A program made the translations under genes and the position numbers. Under the pieces are notes generated by a model, which saw only the letters and a list, made by a program, of their open reading frames with translations, was not told where the DNA came from and searched no databases. 54,396 bases of DNA from an uncultured Bacteroidia bacterium (lineage in GTDB: Bacteria > Bacteroidota > Bacteroidia > Bacteroidales > UBA932). The stretch covers positions 1 to 54,396 of the forward strand of contig CACZUR010000024.1 of the NCBI GenBank assembly GCA_902784435.1. The letters are read 5' to 3'. Positions 46,945 through 54,396 of the stretch are shown here, in pieces. Every line of letters starts with the position of its first letter. The stretch's first letter is position 1.

Positions 46945-48459
46945 CTAACCGCAATAGAAATACTGCGCTACAAGTTTCCTCATTAGTTTGGTGTCGTTAC
47001 GGGCTTCTTTGTGCAGATTGGCATCGTTATGGGCTTTCAGGGCTTTCAGGATGCCGTCGATCATGCGGGGACGGAACACGTCCTTGGCCTCATACACGGC
47101 GCGGACTTCCTGCAGGCAGGCAGCACTTTCCGTGCAGCAGGTAGGGAGCTGCTGGAGCGTGGCCAGACGGGCGGCGTTTTCGCTTCGGTGGATGTCCATG
47201 TCTACGTAAGTGTCCTGGGCCAGCTTGAGAGCTTCTTCCCGCGGCATTTCCAGGCCGATGCGGGCGGCTACGCACAGGCCGGCCATGAGCTGGTAGATAT
47301 CTGCGCTGCAGTCCGGGCTGCGCATCTCGAAGGTTTGCTTGGAGGTGGTGTCGCGGAAGGAATGCTTTTCCTGCGGATTGGCGCTGGAGCACATGTCGAT
47401 GCCGGCGCTCCATCCCAGGGGCACGCGCACCAGGGCGCTGCGGTTGCAGTCTCCCCAGCATACGTTGGTGGGTGCTTCCTGGTGGGGGACCAGACGGAAG
47501 TAGGACGTGGGGTTCTTGTTGCCGAAGGCGGTGATGGACGGGGCCATCTTCATGAGCCCGGCGATGGCGCAGCGGGCCTCGTCGGAGAGTTTGTTGTCGG
47601 CCCCCAGGGTAACGTTGTGTCCGTCTTTCATCAGGCGCATGTGGATGTGCATGCCGCTTCCGGCCTTGCCGGTAGTGATCTTGGGGGCGAAGCTGACGTC
47701 CAGCCCGTAGCGGTAGGCCAGGTTGCGGATGACCCATTTGGCCAGTACAAGCTGGTCTGCGGCCGTTTCCAGCGGGCAGGGGAGGAATTCGATTTCGTTC
47801 TGTTCGTATACTTTTCCGTCCAGGGTGAAGTTGCCCACTTCGCTGTGGCCGTACTTGATCTGGCCACCGGTGCAGGCCACGTGGTCCATGCAGTCGCGGC
47901 GGAAGTCGTTCAGCTTGGCGAAGGGCTCACTCTCGTGGTAGCCCTTCTGGTCCGTGGCGGGGAACAGGGGGTCTTCGTCGCAGATCACGTAGTATTCCAG
48001 TTCTCCCATGGCCTCGAACTGCATGCCGGTGCTTTCCTCAAAGGCTTTTTCGGCCCGCATGAGGGTGGCGTGCGGTGCGCAGTCGAAGGGCTGGCCGCTC
48101 TTGTCGTAGAAGCTGCACAGGAAACACAGGGTGGGGATTTCGTTGAACGGGTCCACGAAGGCGGTGCGGTAACGCGGGATTACGTACAGGTCGCTGTTGC
48201 CGGCTTCGATGAAGGAGGGGAAGAGGCTGGAACCGTCTACCCGTTCGCCTTCCGTGAGGATGGTTTCTGCGTATGCGAGGCTGTGGATGGAGAAGTTCAG
48301 GGTTTTGATGCGGCCGTCTTCGGCGGGATACATGAAGTCTATCATGCGGATGTTCTTTTCCACGATGAAGTGAATCATGTCTTCGCGGGTGAATTCCGCG
48401 GGCATTTTTTCCAGGAATGCCACAACCTCGTTGGGGTTCAGTTCAATCAGTTTGTCCAT
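46945..48459 (-). CDS. glnA: Glutamine synthetase
   Basis: A 504-aa type-I-like glutamine synthetase, which makes glutamine from glutamate, ammonia and ATP. The start MDKLIELNPNEVVAFLEKMP at 48459 is preferred; a longer frame would run back into the tRNA-Gly gene. Active-site stretches include GELEYYVICDEDP (Glu ligands), GKAGSGMHIHMRLM (His ligand, ATP site), NKNPTSYFRLVPHQEAPTN and RSALVRVPLGW. The length is close to the roughly 500-aa Bacteroides GlnA rather than the 729-aa GlnN. No adenylylation site motif is recognised. It is convergent with the candidate sRNA. Confidence 0.93.
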   Translation of the reverse strand: MDKLIELNPNEVVAFLEKMPAEFTREDMIHFIVEKNIRMIDFMYPAEDGRIKTLNFSIHSLAYAETILTEGERVDGSSLFPSFIEAGNSDLYVIPRYRTAFVDPFNEIPTLCFLCSFYDKSGQPFDCAPHATLMRAEKAFEESTGMQFEAMGELEYYVICDEDPLFPATDQKGYHESEPFAKLNDFRRDCMDHVACTGGQIKYGHSEVGNFTLDGKVYEQNEIEFLPCPLETAADQLVLAKWVIRNLAYRYGLDVSFAPKITTGKAGSGMHIHMRLMKDGHNVTLGADNKLSDEARCAIAGLMKMAPSITAFGNKNPTSYFRLVPHQEAPTNVCWGDCNRSALVRVPLGWSAGIDMCSSANPQEKHSFRDTTSKQTFEMRSPDCSADIYQLMAGLCVAARIGLEMPREEALKLAQDTYVDMDIHRSENAARLATLQQLPTCCTESAACLQEVRAVYEAKDVFRPRMIDGILKALKAHNDANLHKEARNDTKLMRKLVAQYFYCG

Positions 48460-48520
48460 TGGTCTTGTGTGGTTAAAACAAAGCACTCCCCGTGCAGAAA
48501 GGCAGGGGGGATTGCTTGGG

Positions 48521-48593
48521 AGCGAGATACGAGTCTCGAACTCGCGACCTTCGGCTTGGGAAGCCAACGCTCTACCAACTGAGCTAATCTCGC
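48521..48593 (-). tRNA. tRNA-Gly (anticodon CCC)
   Basis: Minus strand: acceptor GCGAGAT pairs with ATCTCGC. The D-arm is GCTCAGTTGGTAGAGC. The anticodon stem-loop is TTGGC-TTCCCAA-GCCGA with anticodon CCC, and the T-arm contains GTTCGAG. The discriminator base is T and CCA is not encoded. It lies between glnA and hisS. Confidence 0.95.
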
Positions 48594-48623
48594 ATTCGGA
48601 TTACAAATATAACACTTTTTTCT

Positions 48624-48631
48624 TAACTTTG
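48624..48631 (+). promoter_or_regulatory. -7 box of hisS
   Basis: TAACTTTG, 17 bp before the ATG at 48649. No clear TTTG at -33. It rules out the upstream in-frame ATG at 48631. Confidence 0.5.
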
Positions 48632-48648
48632 TGAAAATTTTCAAGCAA

Positions 48649-50022
48649 ATGGCAATCCAGAAACCCAGTATACCAAAAGGCACGCGGGACTTCGGCCAGA
48701 AAGAGATGGCCCGCCGCAATTATATCTTCGATACCATCCGCTCGGTTTTCCGCACGTACGGCTACCAGGAAATCCAGACACCGGCGCAGGAAAACCTGTC
48801 CACGCTGCTGGGAAAATACGGAGAGGAAGGGGATAAACTGCTGTTCCGCATCCTCAATTCCGGCGATGCCTTCGGCAGCGTAGACTTTGACAGGCCCCTC
48901 ACGCCCCAGGTGTGCGAAAAGGGCCTCCGCTACGACCTTACGGTGCCCTTCGCCCGTTATGTGGTGCAGCACCAAAGCGAGATTTCCTTCCCTTTCAAAC
49001 GGTTCCAGATCCAGCCTGTCTGGCGGGCAGACCGTCCCCAGAAGGGCCGCTACCGCGAGTTCTATCAGTGCGACGTGGATGTAATCGGCAGCCGCAGCCA
49101 GGTGAACGAGCTGGAACTGGTGCAGATGGTAGACCGGGTCTTCGGCCTGCTGGGCGTGCGTGTGGGCATCCACATCAACAACCGCAAGGTACTCACCGGC
49201 TTTGCAGAGATTGCCGGTGCCCCGGACAAGGTGGTGGACATCACCGTGGCCATCGACAAACTGGATAAGATAGGCCTGGAGAAGGTAAAGGAGGAAATGG
49301 CCGATAAAGGCCTTCAGGCCGACGGCATTTCCGTCATTGAGCAAATCCTGTCGCTGAGCGGCTCCTTCGGGGAAAAGCTTGCCGCCATGCGCGGCCTCTT
49401 CAACGGCGGCAGCGCCAGCGGTATCGTCTCTGAGACCGGCCAGAAAGGACTGGATGAGCTGGAGGAACTCTTCGGACTCATCGATGCCGTGGGGGTATCG
49501 GCCCCGGTGGAAATGGACCTCTCGCTGGCACGTGGCCTTAATTATTATACGGGCGCCATCTTCGAGGTGAAGGCGCTGGACTGGGAGATCGGCAGCATCT
49601 GCGGCGGTGGCCGCTACGACAACCTTACCGGCATCTTCGGCCTGCCGGACCTCTCGGGCGTGGGCATCTCCTTCGGCGCAGACCGCATCTACGATGTTCT
49701 GGTGGGACTGGACCTGTTCCCGGCCAGCCTGGAAACCGCCACCACGCTTCTCTTTGCCGTGATGGGGGCCGATGAACTCCGCTACACCCTTCCCGTCGCC
49801 AAGGCGCTCCGGGAGGCGGGCGTGGCCGTGGAGGTGTATCCGGAGGCCGCGAAACTGAAGAAGCAGTTCGACTACGCCGACCGGAAATCCATCGGCTTCA
49901 TCTCTATCAACGGCTCCTCCGAGATAGAGGCCGGCACAGTGAATATCAAGAATTTACGCTCCGGTGAGCAGAAGGCTTTCCCGGCTTCGGACCTGGACGC
50001 TATCCTGGCATTTCTCAAATGA
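48649..50022 (+). CDS. hisS: Histidine-tRNA ligase
   Basis: A class-II synthetase of 457 aa that charges tRNA-His. It starts [20 protein letters not shown] (ATG at 48649, after the -7 box). Motif 1 is in the [13 protein letters not shown] region, motif 2 in [20 protein letters not shown], the histidine-A segment is [14 protein letters not shown], and motif 3 is [17 protein letters not shown]-terminal anticodon-binding domain (about 370-457) follows. The length and motifs are normal. The final TGA overlaps the ATG of the following esterase gene. Confidence 0.96.
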   Translation: MAIQKPSIPKGTRDFGQKEMARRNYIFDTIRSVFRTYGYQEIQTPAQENLSTLLGKYGEEGDKLLFRILNSGDAFGSVDFDRPLTPQVCEKGLRYDLTVPFARYVVQHQSEISFPFKRFQIQPVWRADRPQKGRYREFYQCDVDVIGSRSQVNELELVQMVDRVFGLLGVRVGIHINNRKVLTGFAEIAGAPDKVVDITVAIDKLDKIGLEKVKEEMADKGLQADGISVIEQILSLSGSFGEKLAAMRGLFNGGSASGIVSETGQKGLDELEELFGLIDAVGVSAPVEMDLSLARGLNYYTGAIFEVKALDWEIGSICGGGRYDNLTGIFGLPDLSGVGISFGADRIYDVLVGLDLFPASLETATTLLFAVMGADELRYTLPVAKALREAGVAVEVYPEAAKLKKQFDYADRKSIGFISINGSSEIEAGTVNIKNLRSGEQKAFPASDLDAILAFLK

Positions 50023-51386
50023 TACCGCATATGAACACCCGCAAATCCCTCCTCCTTGCCGCACTGGCTATGGCCTTCGCCGTAGCATCCGGTGCCCAGA
50101 CCCTGAACATGACGCCCCAGGTGGCCGGCATCACCACCTATGAGGCCTCTACGGCAGTAAACCTGATTGTGGTCAAACCCGAAATCCCGCTCCCCGGCCT
50201 GGACCCCTCCCTGCTCACGGTCAATACCAACGGGACGGAGCGCAATGTCCTTTCCGTGTATCGCTCGGACGCCCGGGGTGCCTTCGACCCGGAAGGTGAA
50301 TATCTGGCCCTGGGGCTGGAGAAGGCTTCCGGCCGGCGTCTGGGGCTCACCAAGGGAAACGGCGTGTGGAAAGACGAATACAGCGTAAAAGTGGGCCTGA
50401 AGAAGGGCAAGGTCCTCAAAGTGGGAAAGCAGAAGTTCACGGCCATCGCCTGTGAGACCGACAAGGCACTGAAAGATTTCGTTTCGGAGGCAGACTACTT
50501 TAACAAAGGCACTTTCACGGGCATGTACACGGGAAAGGCCGGTGAGGTTACGCTTACCTATGCGGCTTACGAACCCTGGTCCCTGAAGGGTGACGGGAAG
50601 GCCAATCCGCTGGTTATCTGGCTGCATGGCGGCGGGGAAGGCGGCGTGGATGTGTCCATCACGCTGCTGGGCAACGAGGTGGTCTCCCTGATCCGTCCCC
50701 AGATCCAGTCTCATTTTACCACGGAAGGCGGCAGTGACGGTGCCTATGTCCTGTCCGTCCAGTGCCCCACCATGTGGATGGGAACGTCCAAAGGTTTCGG
50801 CCACGGCGATTATCCTTCCCTGTATGCCGATGTCCTCAAATCCTGCATCGACCATTATCTGGAGCTGAATCCCGACGTGGACCGCCGGCGCGTTTACCTG
50901 GGCGGCTGCTCCAACGGCGGATACATGACCATGCACATGCTCATGCGCAATCCCCGCTATTTCGCCGCGGCTTATCCTACCTGTGAAGCCTATATGGACC
51001 AGTATATCTCGGACACCGAGATTGCCGCCCTGGCAGAGGAAAACATCTGGATCGTCCAGTCTTATGACGACACCACCGTAGACCCCAAGACGCATTGCAT
51101 CCCCACCTTCCAGCGCCTGATGAAGGCCGGCGCCAAGAATGTCTGGATGTCCATGTTCGAGAGCGTGGAAGGGATGGACAATCCCGGCCAGAAACTCTTC
51201 GGTCACTTCTCCTGGTGCTACTTGTTCAATGACGCCGTAACCCATTCGCAGGAGCAGACGACCGGGGAAGTGAAACCCAGCAATGACGGAGGCGGTTCCG
51301 TCGCCCCCCAGGGCCACGCCAACATCTTCGAGTGGATGAATGCCCAGGTACTCGCCGACCCCGAGATTACCCACCCCCGCTGGTAA
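50019..51386 (+). CDS. Secreted alpha/beta-hydrolase (esterase/peptidase-like)
   Basis: A 455-aa product starting on an ATGA overlap with hisS; an alternative ATG at 50031 gives [20 protein letters not shown], a typical signal peptide cleaved after GAQ, so the protein is exported. Residues about 180-400 are an alpha/beta-hydrolase of the PHB-depolymerase/prolyl-oligopeptidase type: oxyanion-region [11 protein letters not shown], nucleophile elbow [12 protein letters not shown] (Ser about 302), an Asp in [10 protein letters not shown] and a His near FGHFSW. The N-terminal 150 residues form a beta-rich domain that may bind substrate. The substrate is unknown; esterase acting on plant or host polymers is plausible. 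Confidence 0.83.
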   Translation: MIPHMNTRKSLLLAALAMAFAVASGAQTLNMTPQVAGITTYEASTAVNLIVVKPEIPLPGLDPSLLTVNTNGTERNVLSVYRSDARGAFDPEGEYLALGLEKASGRRLGLTKGNGVWKDEYSVKVGLKKGKVLKVGKQKFTAIACETDKALKDFVSEADYFNKGTFTGMYTGKAGEVTLTYAAYEPWSLKGDGKANPLVIWLHGGGEGGVDVSITLLGNEVVSLIRPQIQSHFTTEGGSDGAYVLSVQCPTMWMGTSKGFGHGDYPSLYADVLKSCIDHYLELNPDVDRRRVYLGGCSNGGYMTMHMLMRNPRYFAAAYPTCEAYMDQYISDTEIAALAEENIWIVQSYDDTTVDPKTHCIPTFQRLMKAGAKNVWMSMFESVEGMDNPGQKLFGHFSWCYLFNDAVTHSQEQTTGEVKPSNDGGGSVAPQGHANIFEWMNAQVLADPEITHPRW

Positions 51387-51400
51387 AAGTGCAACAAAAA

Positions 51401-51432
51401 TTTGGAGGTTTTAAAAAAATGAGTTACCTTTG
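51401..51432 (+). promoter_or_regulatory. Promoter of the initiator tRNA
   Basis: TTTG (51401-51404), 20 bp, TACCTTTG (51425-51432); the tRNA starts 12 bp later. Confidence 0.7.
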
Positions 51433-51443
51433 CATTCCCAAAC

Positions 51444-51516
<73 letters not shown>

Positions 51517-51521
51517 CGAAA

Positions 51522-51552
51522 CGAAACGGCAGCCAGTTCGGCTGCCGTTTCG
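51522..51552 (+). terminator. Hairpin terminator after the initiator tRNA
   Basis: CGAAACGGCAGCC (51522-51534) pairs perfectly with 51540-51552 around a 5-nt loop. No long T-run follows; it may act as a terminator or 3' processing signal. Confidence 0.6.
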
Positions 51553-51598
51553 CGTAGCGGGGGCGCCCCGTGATATGCCTACTTATATCGGTTTCTCA

Positions 51599-52462
51599 TT
51601 ACCGATACTCCAGCCCCTTAACTGCAACACCGATGTTGACGGGCAGATGTTCCATCTCACCCAGGGCCACTTCCCTGACATAGCTGCTCTTGAGGTAGAT
51701 ATTGAAGTCCATACTCATCTCCCAGATTTTCCGCTCCTCCTGTTTTTTGGCAAGGAAGGCCTGTAGAGCTTCGTTATTGCATCCGACAATTTGGAAGGCG
51801 ATGAAGTATTTGCCCGGTTCCAGCAGGAGGGTTTCTTCCGGCCGGATGTCGTAATCCTGCGGATCATTCGAAACGGCGACATCGAAATAGATGGGCTTGT
51901 GAAGCACGTTGACAAACGATTCCTTCTTTCCCTCGATCCGGTAGATGTTGATGGATGCGACGCAGCTCGGAATATGGTTGCTGCGGACGGTAAGCAGGAT
52001 GTTTTTCACAAGAAAAGGCTTTTTAGTCTGGGCCACGGAACCGATTTCCCGTCCCGAAGGGTGTCCGCTTCGCATGGACGTGGTAATGATTCCCACGCTC
52101 TTCAGCAAACCCGTTCCGGGCTTAAGCAAATACTTTTCCTTTGTGTCTCCACCAATGAATATGGCTGGAGGCAGTTCCTGTTCGTGCAGGACGATGACCA
52201 CGTCATCGGCAGGGCCGGTGACAGGATAGGTTGCTCTCTGAAAGGATACGTGGAAAAACTCCAGTGTATCACAGGGCATATCTATTTCGAAGCGACCGTC
52301 AGCGGCAGAAATGGACCCTATCTGGAGTTTGGGCACACCGAGCTGGACATATTCGACAGCATTACCTTGTTCATTGATAATCCGCCCTTTAACGGTGACG
52401 TGCTCCTGCGCCGAAAGCAAAGCCGGGAGCAAGGAGAGGGCAATGGCCAACTTAATCCGCAT
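51599..52462 (-). CDS. Secreted protein with a carboxypeptidase-regulatory-like domain
   Basis: The ATG at 52462 gives MRIKLAIALSLLPALLSAQE, a signal peptide cleaved near SAQ, in a 287-aa protein. Residues about 20-110 resemble the beta-sandwich CarboxypepD_reg-like domain found at the start of many Bacteroidetes outer-surface proteins (VTVKGRIINEQGNAVEYVQL, then DGRFEIDMP). The remainder is beta-rich without a recognised domain, so this is not a TonB-dependent receptor. It overlaps the HTH gene start region by 11 bp. Confidence 0.72.
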   Translation of the reverse strand: MRIKLAIALSLLPALLSAQEHVTVKGRIINEQGNAVEYVQLGVPKLQIGSISAADGRFEIDMPCDTLEFFHVSFQRATYPVTGPADDVVIVLHEQELPPAIFIGGDTKEKYLLKPGTGLLKSVGIITTSMRSGHPSGREIGSVAQTKKPFLVKNILLTVRSNHIPSCVASINIYRIEGKKESFVNVLHKPIYFDVAVSNDPQDYDIRPEETLLLEPGKYFIAFQIVGCNNEALQAFLAKKQEERKIWEMSMDFNIYLKSSYVREVALGEMEHLPVNIGVAVKGLEYR

Positions 52463-52694
52463 AAATGTCCTCCTCCATCTCAGTTCCTTCCGGATCGGGC
52501 TGATAGTCCAGGATGTCGCCCGGCAGGCAGTCAAGTACTTTGCAGAGTTTGTTGAGCGTAGTGAAGCGGATGGCACGGCCTTTCCCCGTTTTCAGCAGGG
52601 AAAGGTTGGTAAGGGAGATGCCGATTTTTTCGGAGAGTTCCGAGAGTTTCATATGTCGCTCCCAGAGCATTTTGTCGAGGTTTACCGTAATCAT
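52452..52694 (-). CDS. Small XRE-type helix-turn-helix regulator
   Basis: An 80-aa DNA-binding protein starting at 52694 (MITVNLDKMLWERHMKLSEL). The HTH is LSELSEKIGISLTNLSLLKT, followed by FTTLNKLCKVLDCLPGDIL, the pattern of YozG/Cro-C1-like regulators that pair with DUF2975 membrane proteins. The start overlaps the stop of the DUF2975 gene (ATGA). It probably autoregulates this pair. Confidence 0.88.
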   Translation of the reverse strand: MITVNLDKMLWERHMKLSELSEKIGISLTNLSLLKTGKGRAIRFTTLNKLCKVLDCLPGDILDYQPDPEGTEMEEDIYAD

Positions 52695-53112
52695 ATCGCG
52701 AGCTTGCTGTCTTTTGCTGCCAGATAGGCCATTTTGTAGAGTCCCGCGAAGAGAAGGACGATGAGAGGAATAAGAATAGTGTTGGAATCGAGCATAAACT
52801 CCGATTCGCCTTTCACCACAGCGTCGTAATTGGAGTGGACAAAGGCAAGGAGCGCGGCGACCAAAGCCCCATGTTGATACGGTATAGGAAGACGCAGCAC
52901 AGGGCAAAAAGAAGCGTGATACCGACAAACCTGGCCGCCAGGATAAAAATCTGCCAACCTTTGATATCCGGATTCCAGGTTATGGGTATGATAAAGTTGT
53001 TCAACCACAACTGTGAAATCATCTGAACGTAGGTGTAGATAAGCGTAATGCCACCTATGATGAGGATGGCGATGGAGAGTCTCTTGATACTCTTTTGCGT
53101 AGAATTGTTCAT
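52691..53112 (-). pseudogene. DUF2975-family membrane protein, frameshifted
   Basis: From the ATG at 53112 the frame encodes MNNSTQKSIKRLSIAILIIG, a first helix, a loop, then IFILAARFVGITLLFALCCV and RINMG before losing the frame at about 52867-52870. The continuation ALVAALLAFVHSNYDAVVKG, FMLDSNTILIPLIVLLFAGL and the stop at 52691 are in another frame. Adding one G to the run of four at 52867-52870 restores a single 140-aa protein. It is coupled to the HTH gene as in intact DUF2975/YozG pairs. A homopolymer slip or sequencing error is the likely cause. Confidence 0.8.
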
Positions 53113-53285
53113 ATCCTTGTTGTTTTTGTTTGCGGTATCGATAGACAAAGATAGTGCCAATTTTACGAAAAACATAAATTATATTTACGATTTACATAAA
53201 AGAACCCCATCCATTAGACCCTCCAGGAACCGGAGGTTCGAGATTCGGAGTGCTTGGTCTACTACAGAAAAAGAGTTGAGCAATC
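53113..53285. other. AT-rich gap without a gene
   Basis: The 173-bp gap between the DUF2975 gene and rhuM is AT-rich. It holds the rhuM terminator and a short GC-richer stretch with GGTTCGAGA but no complete tRNA or gene. Confidence 0.6.
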
Positions 53286-53296
53286 TCAACTCTTTT
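53269..53296 (-). terminator. Terminator of rhuM
   Basis: AAAAGAGTTGAG (53269-53280) and CTCAACTCTTTT (53285-53296) form a 12-bp stem with a CAAT loop. The rhuM stop codon lies inside the stem, and a T-run (on the minus strand) follows. Confidence 0.75.
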
Positions 53297-54275
53297 CCTT
53301 TGTTTTGTCTTCCAGTATTCTGATGGTATCAAGATAGGCCTTTTCTACATCGCTCAAAGTGCGTTGCTGGTATTTCTTGTATTCATCCGTGGCCTTTTCT
53401 ATAGCCTGTTGATGACTGACTGAACCAGGGCCCACAAGGAGTTGTTCACCGTTCATAATTAGGACGTTATCCAGATGCTTAGCCCAGTCAGCCATGGTCA
53501 TGAATTCGTGGCGTTCTGCTTTACGTTCGGCAAAATCCAGATAACCTGAGACCAATTGACCAAGAGAGCGTAATTCTTTCTCGTTCAGGTAGTTCTTTGC
53601 TATTACGGCATCCGAGAGATGTGGACGACTCCCTTTGAAAGTTGTCAACCCCATGAATTCCTTTTCGGCATCGGCTCTGGAGTAGATAATTTCTGCTGCC
53701 GTCTGGCCATGAATGGCATAGTGGATCTTGTTCTGGACTTTCTTGAAGAACTCGATGGACATATCGGCTTTGGGATCATAGTCCACGCTGGTAGCGTAGA
53801 TATCCAGAATCTGCCTATAAAACACCTTCTCCGAAGCACGAATGTCCCGTATACGATTTAGAAGTTCCTTCCAATAACCTCCTCCGCCGAGTTGCTTCAG
53901 TCGCTCATCATCCATCGTAAAGCCTTTGACGATGTACTCTTGAATGCGTTCGGCAGCCCACTGTCTGAAGATGACGCCATTTCTGGAACGGACTCGAAAC
54001 CCGACGGCAATAATCATGTCTAGGTTATAGTAGTAGGGAGCTTTCTGCTGAAATTCGGAATTTCCGAATTTCTTTCTGCAGGCCTCTGGAAGCAGTTCTT
54101 TATCGTCAAAAATGTCTCTGATATGCTCGTTAATGGTGGAAGGGGCTTTATCATACAACAAAGCCATTTGTTGCTGAGTAAGCCACACGTTACCATTCTC
54201 CAGCCTTACATCTAGCCGGACATCTCCTCCTTCGGACTCGTAAATAACGATATTACCAGTGTCTTCCATAAACAT
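53286..54275 (-). CDS. rhuM: RhuM-family virulence protein homologue
   Basis: A 329-aa soluble protein of the RhuM family, named after a Salmonella pathogenicity-island gene and frequent on mobile islands. The N-terminal domain has DVRLENGNVWLTQQQMALLY, STINEHIRDIFDDKEL, then RKFGNSEFQQKAPYYYNLDMIIAVGFRVRS as a continuous block (seen around residues 65-100). The C-terminal part (DILYATSVDYDPKAD-like region and PHLSDAVIAKNYLNEKEL) contains the Fic/DOC-neighbour-like helical region. Function is unknown. Starts at 54275 or 54269 are both possible; a minus-strand TATTTTTG (54355-54348) lies upstream of both. Base composition is more AT-rich than the genes to the left, suggesting acquisition. Confidence 0.88.
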   Translation of the reverse strand: MFMEDTGNIVIYESEGGDVRLDVRLENGNVWLTQQQMALLYDKAPSTINEHIRDIFDDKELLPEACRKKFGNSEFQQKAPYYYNLDMIIAVGFRVRSRNGVIFRQWAAERIQEYIVKGFTMDDERLKQLGGGGYWKELLNRIRDIRASEKVFYRQILDIYATSVDYDPKADMSIEFFKKVQNKIHYAIHGQTAAEIIYSRADAEKEFMGLTTFKGSRPHLSDAVIAKNYLNEKELRSLGQLVSGYLDFAERKAERHEFMTMADWAKHLDNVLIMNGEQLLVGPGSVSHQQAIEKATDEYKKYQQRTLSDVEKAYLDTIRILEDKTKEKS

Positions 54276-54347
54276 TGATTCCCGATGAGACGGGTTCTTA
54301 CAAACCTTAGATTTGCAGCGTAGTTTTCTGTTCCAAAGTTTGTATGA

Positions 54348-54355
54348 CAAAAATA
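54348..54355 (-). promoter_or_regulatory. -7 box of rhuM
   Basis: Minus-strand TATTTTTG matches TAnnTTTG and lies about 70 bp before the start. Confidence 0.4.
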
Positions 54356-54396
54356 GTAAATTTATGCCGATATTGAAAGTTTAACTAAAGGACAAT

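Noticed and set aside
53218-53262. T-arm-like sequence (GGAGGTTCGAGA) suggesting a tRNA fragment or attachment site
   Set aside because: No acceptor or anticodon arm can be built, the stem pairing is poor, and no second copy of the sequence was found as an att site.

Overview
The window reads as a chromosomal segment of a GC-rich Bacteroidales bacterium. The evidence is Bacteroidetes-type promoters (TAnnTTTG -7 boxes, often with TTTG about 20 bp upstream), few Shine-Dalgarno sites, a complete set of Na+-NQR genes, a FimB/Mfa2-type fimbrial lipoprotein, rubrerythrin and a Kdo transferase. The family or genus cannot be fixed from the sequence alone. UGA behaves as a stop.

Layout. 1-2002: a cut-off small gene and a divergent 545-aa gene of unknown function, sharing a palindrome that spans both -33 boxes. 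2086-8372: a Wadjet (JetABCD, MukB/SMC-type) anti-plasmid defence operon whose jetA is split into two overlapping frames. 8449-15183: a small winged-helix-like protein, a rhodanese/metallo-beta-lactamase lipoprotein, Bcp peroxiredoxin, a CDF cation transporter, a DUF3667-like membrane protein, a ZIP-transporter remnant, an ECF sigma operon with its own ECF-type promoter, and a phosphatase fused to a ProX-like tRNA-editing domain. 15184-21779: repeats, AlkD, an EamA transporter, a YhfC-type intramembrane protease, a TSCPD protein, a REP-associated tyrosine transposase (RAYT), a NUDIX hydrolase, a bile-acid:sodium symporter homologue and rubrerythrin. 21881-36659: surface-glycan genes (FlaA1/CapD-like dehydratase, waaA, a nine-gene nonulosonic-acid and rhamnose operon) with uvrA embedded. 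36580-38453: two fimbria-related lipoproteins. 38611-44318: nqrABCDEF, with nqrF frame-disrupted. 44405-51516: UvrD/PcrA helicase, a candidate small RNA, glutamine synthetase, tRNA-Gly, hisS, a secreted esterase and initiator tRNA-Met. 51599-54275: a secreted protein with an HTH/DUF2975 pair (the latter frameshifted), then RhuM.

The most unusual signal is structural. Five unrelated genes (jetA, uvrA, waaA, rfbD and the UvrD/PcrA helicase) each carry, in frame, a 62-72 bp palindromic element. A conserved 26-nt core lies between variable but mutually complementary arms. All three copies in one orientation are translated as GASAFSLA, and both copies in the other orientation as RADAP. A second palindrome (ATGCCCGG/CCGGGCAT) lies inside uvrA and alkD, with a degenerate relative in the phosphatase-ProX fusion. 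A third, intergenic twin-hairpin family sits directly downstream of the RAYT gene. Together these look like an active repeat-dispersal ecology resembling Rickettsia palindromic elements and REP/RAYT systems.

Three genes (jetA, nqrF and the DUF2975 gene) are broken by small frame changes. Either this population carries recent mutations or the assembly has local errors, and read-level checking would separate the two.
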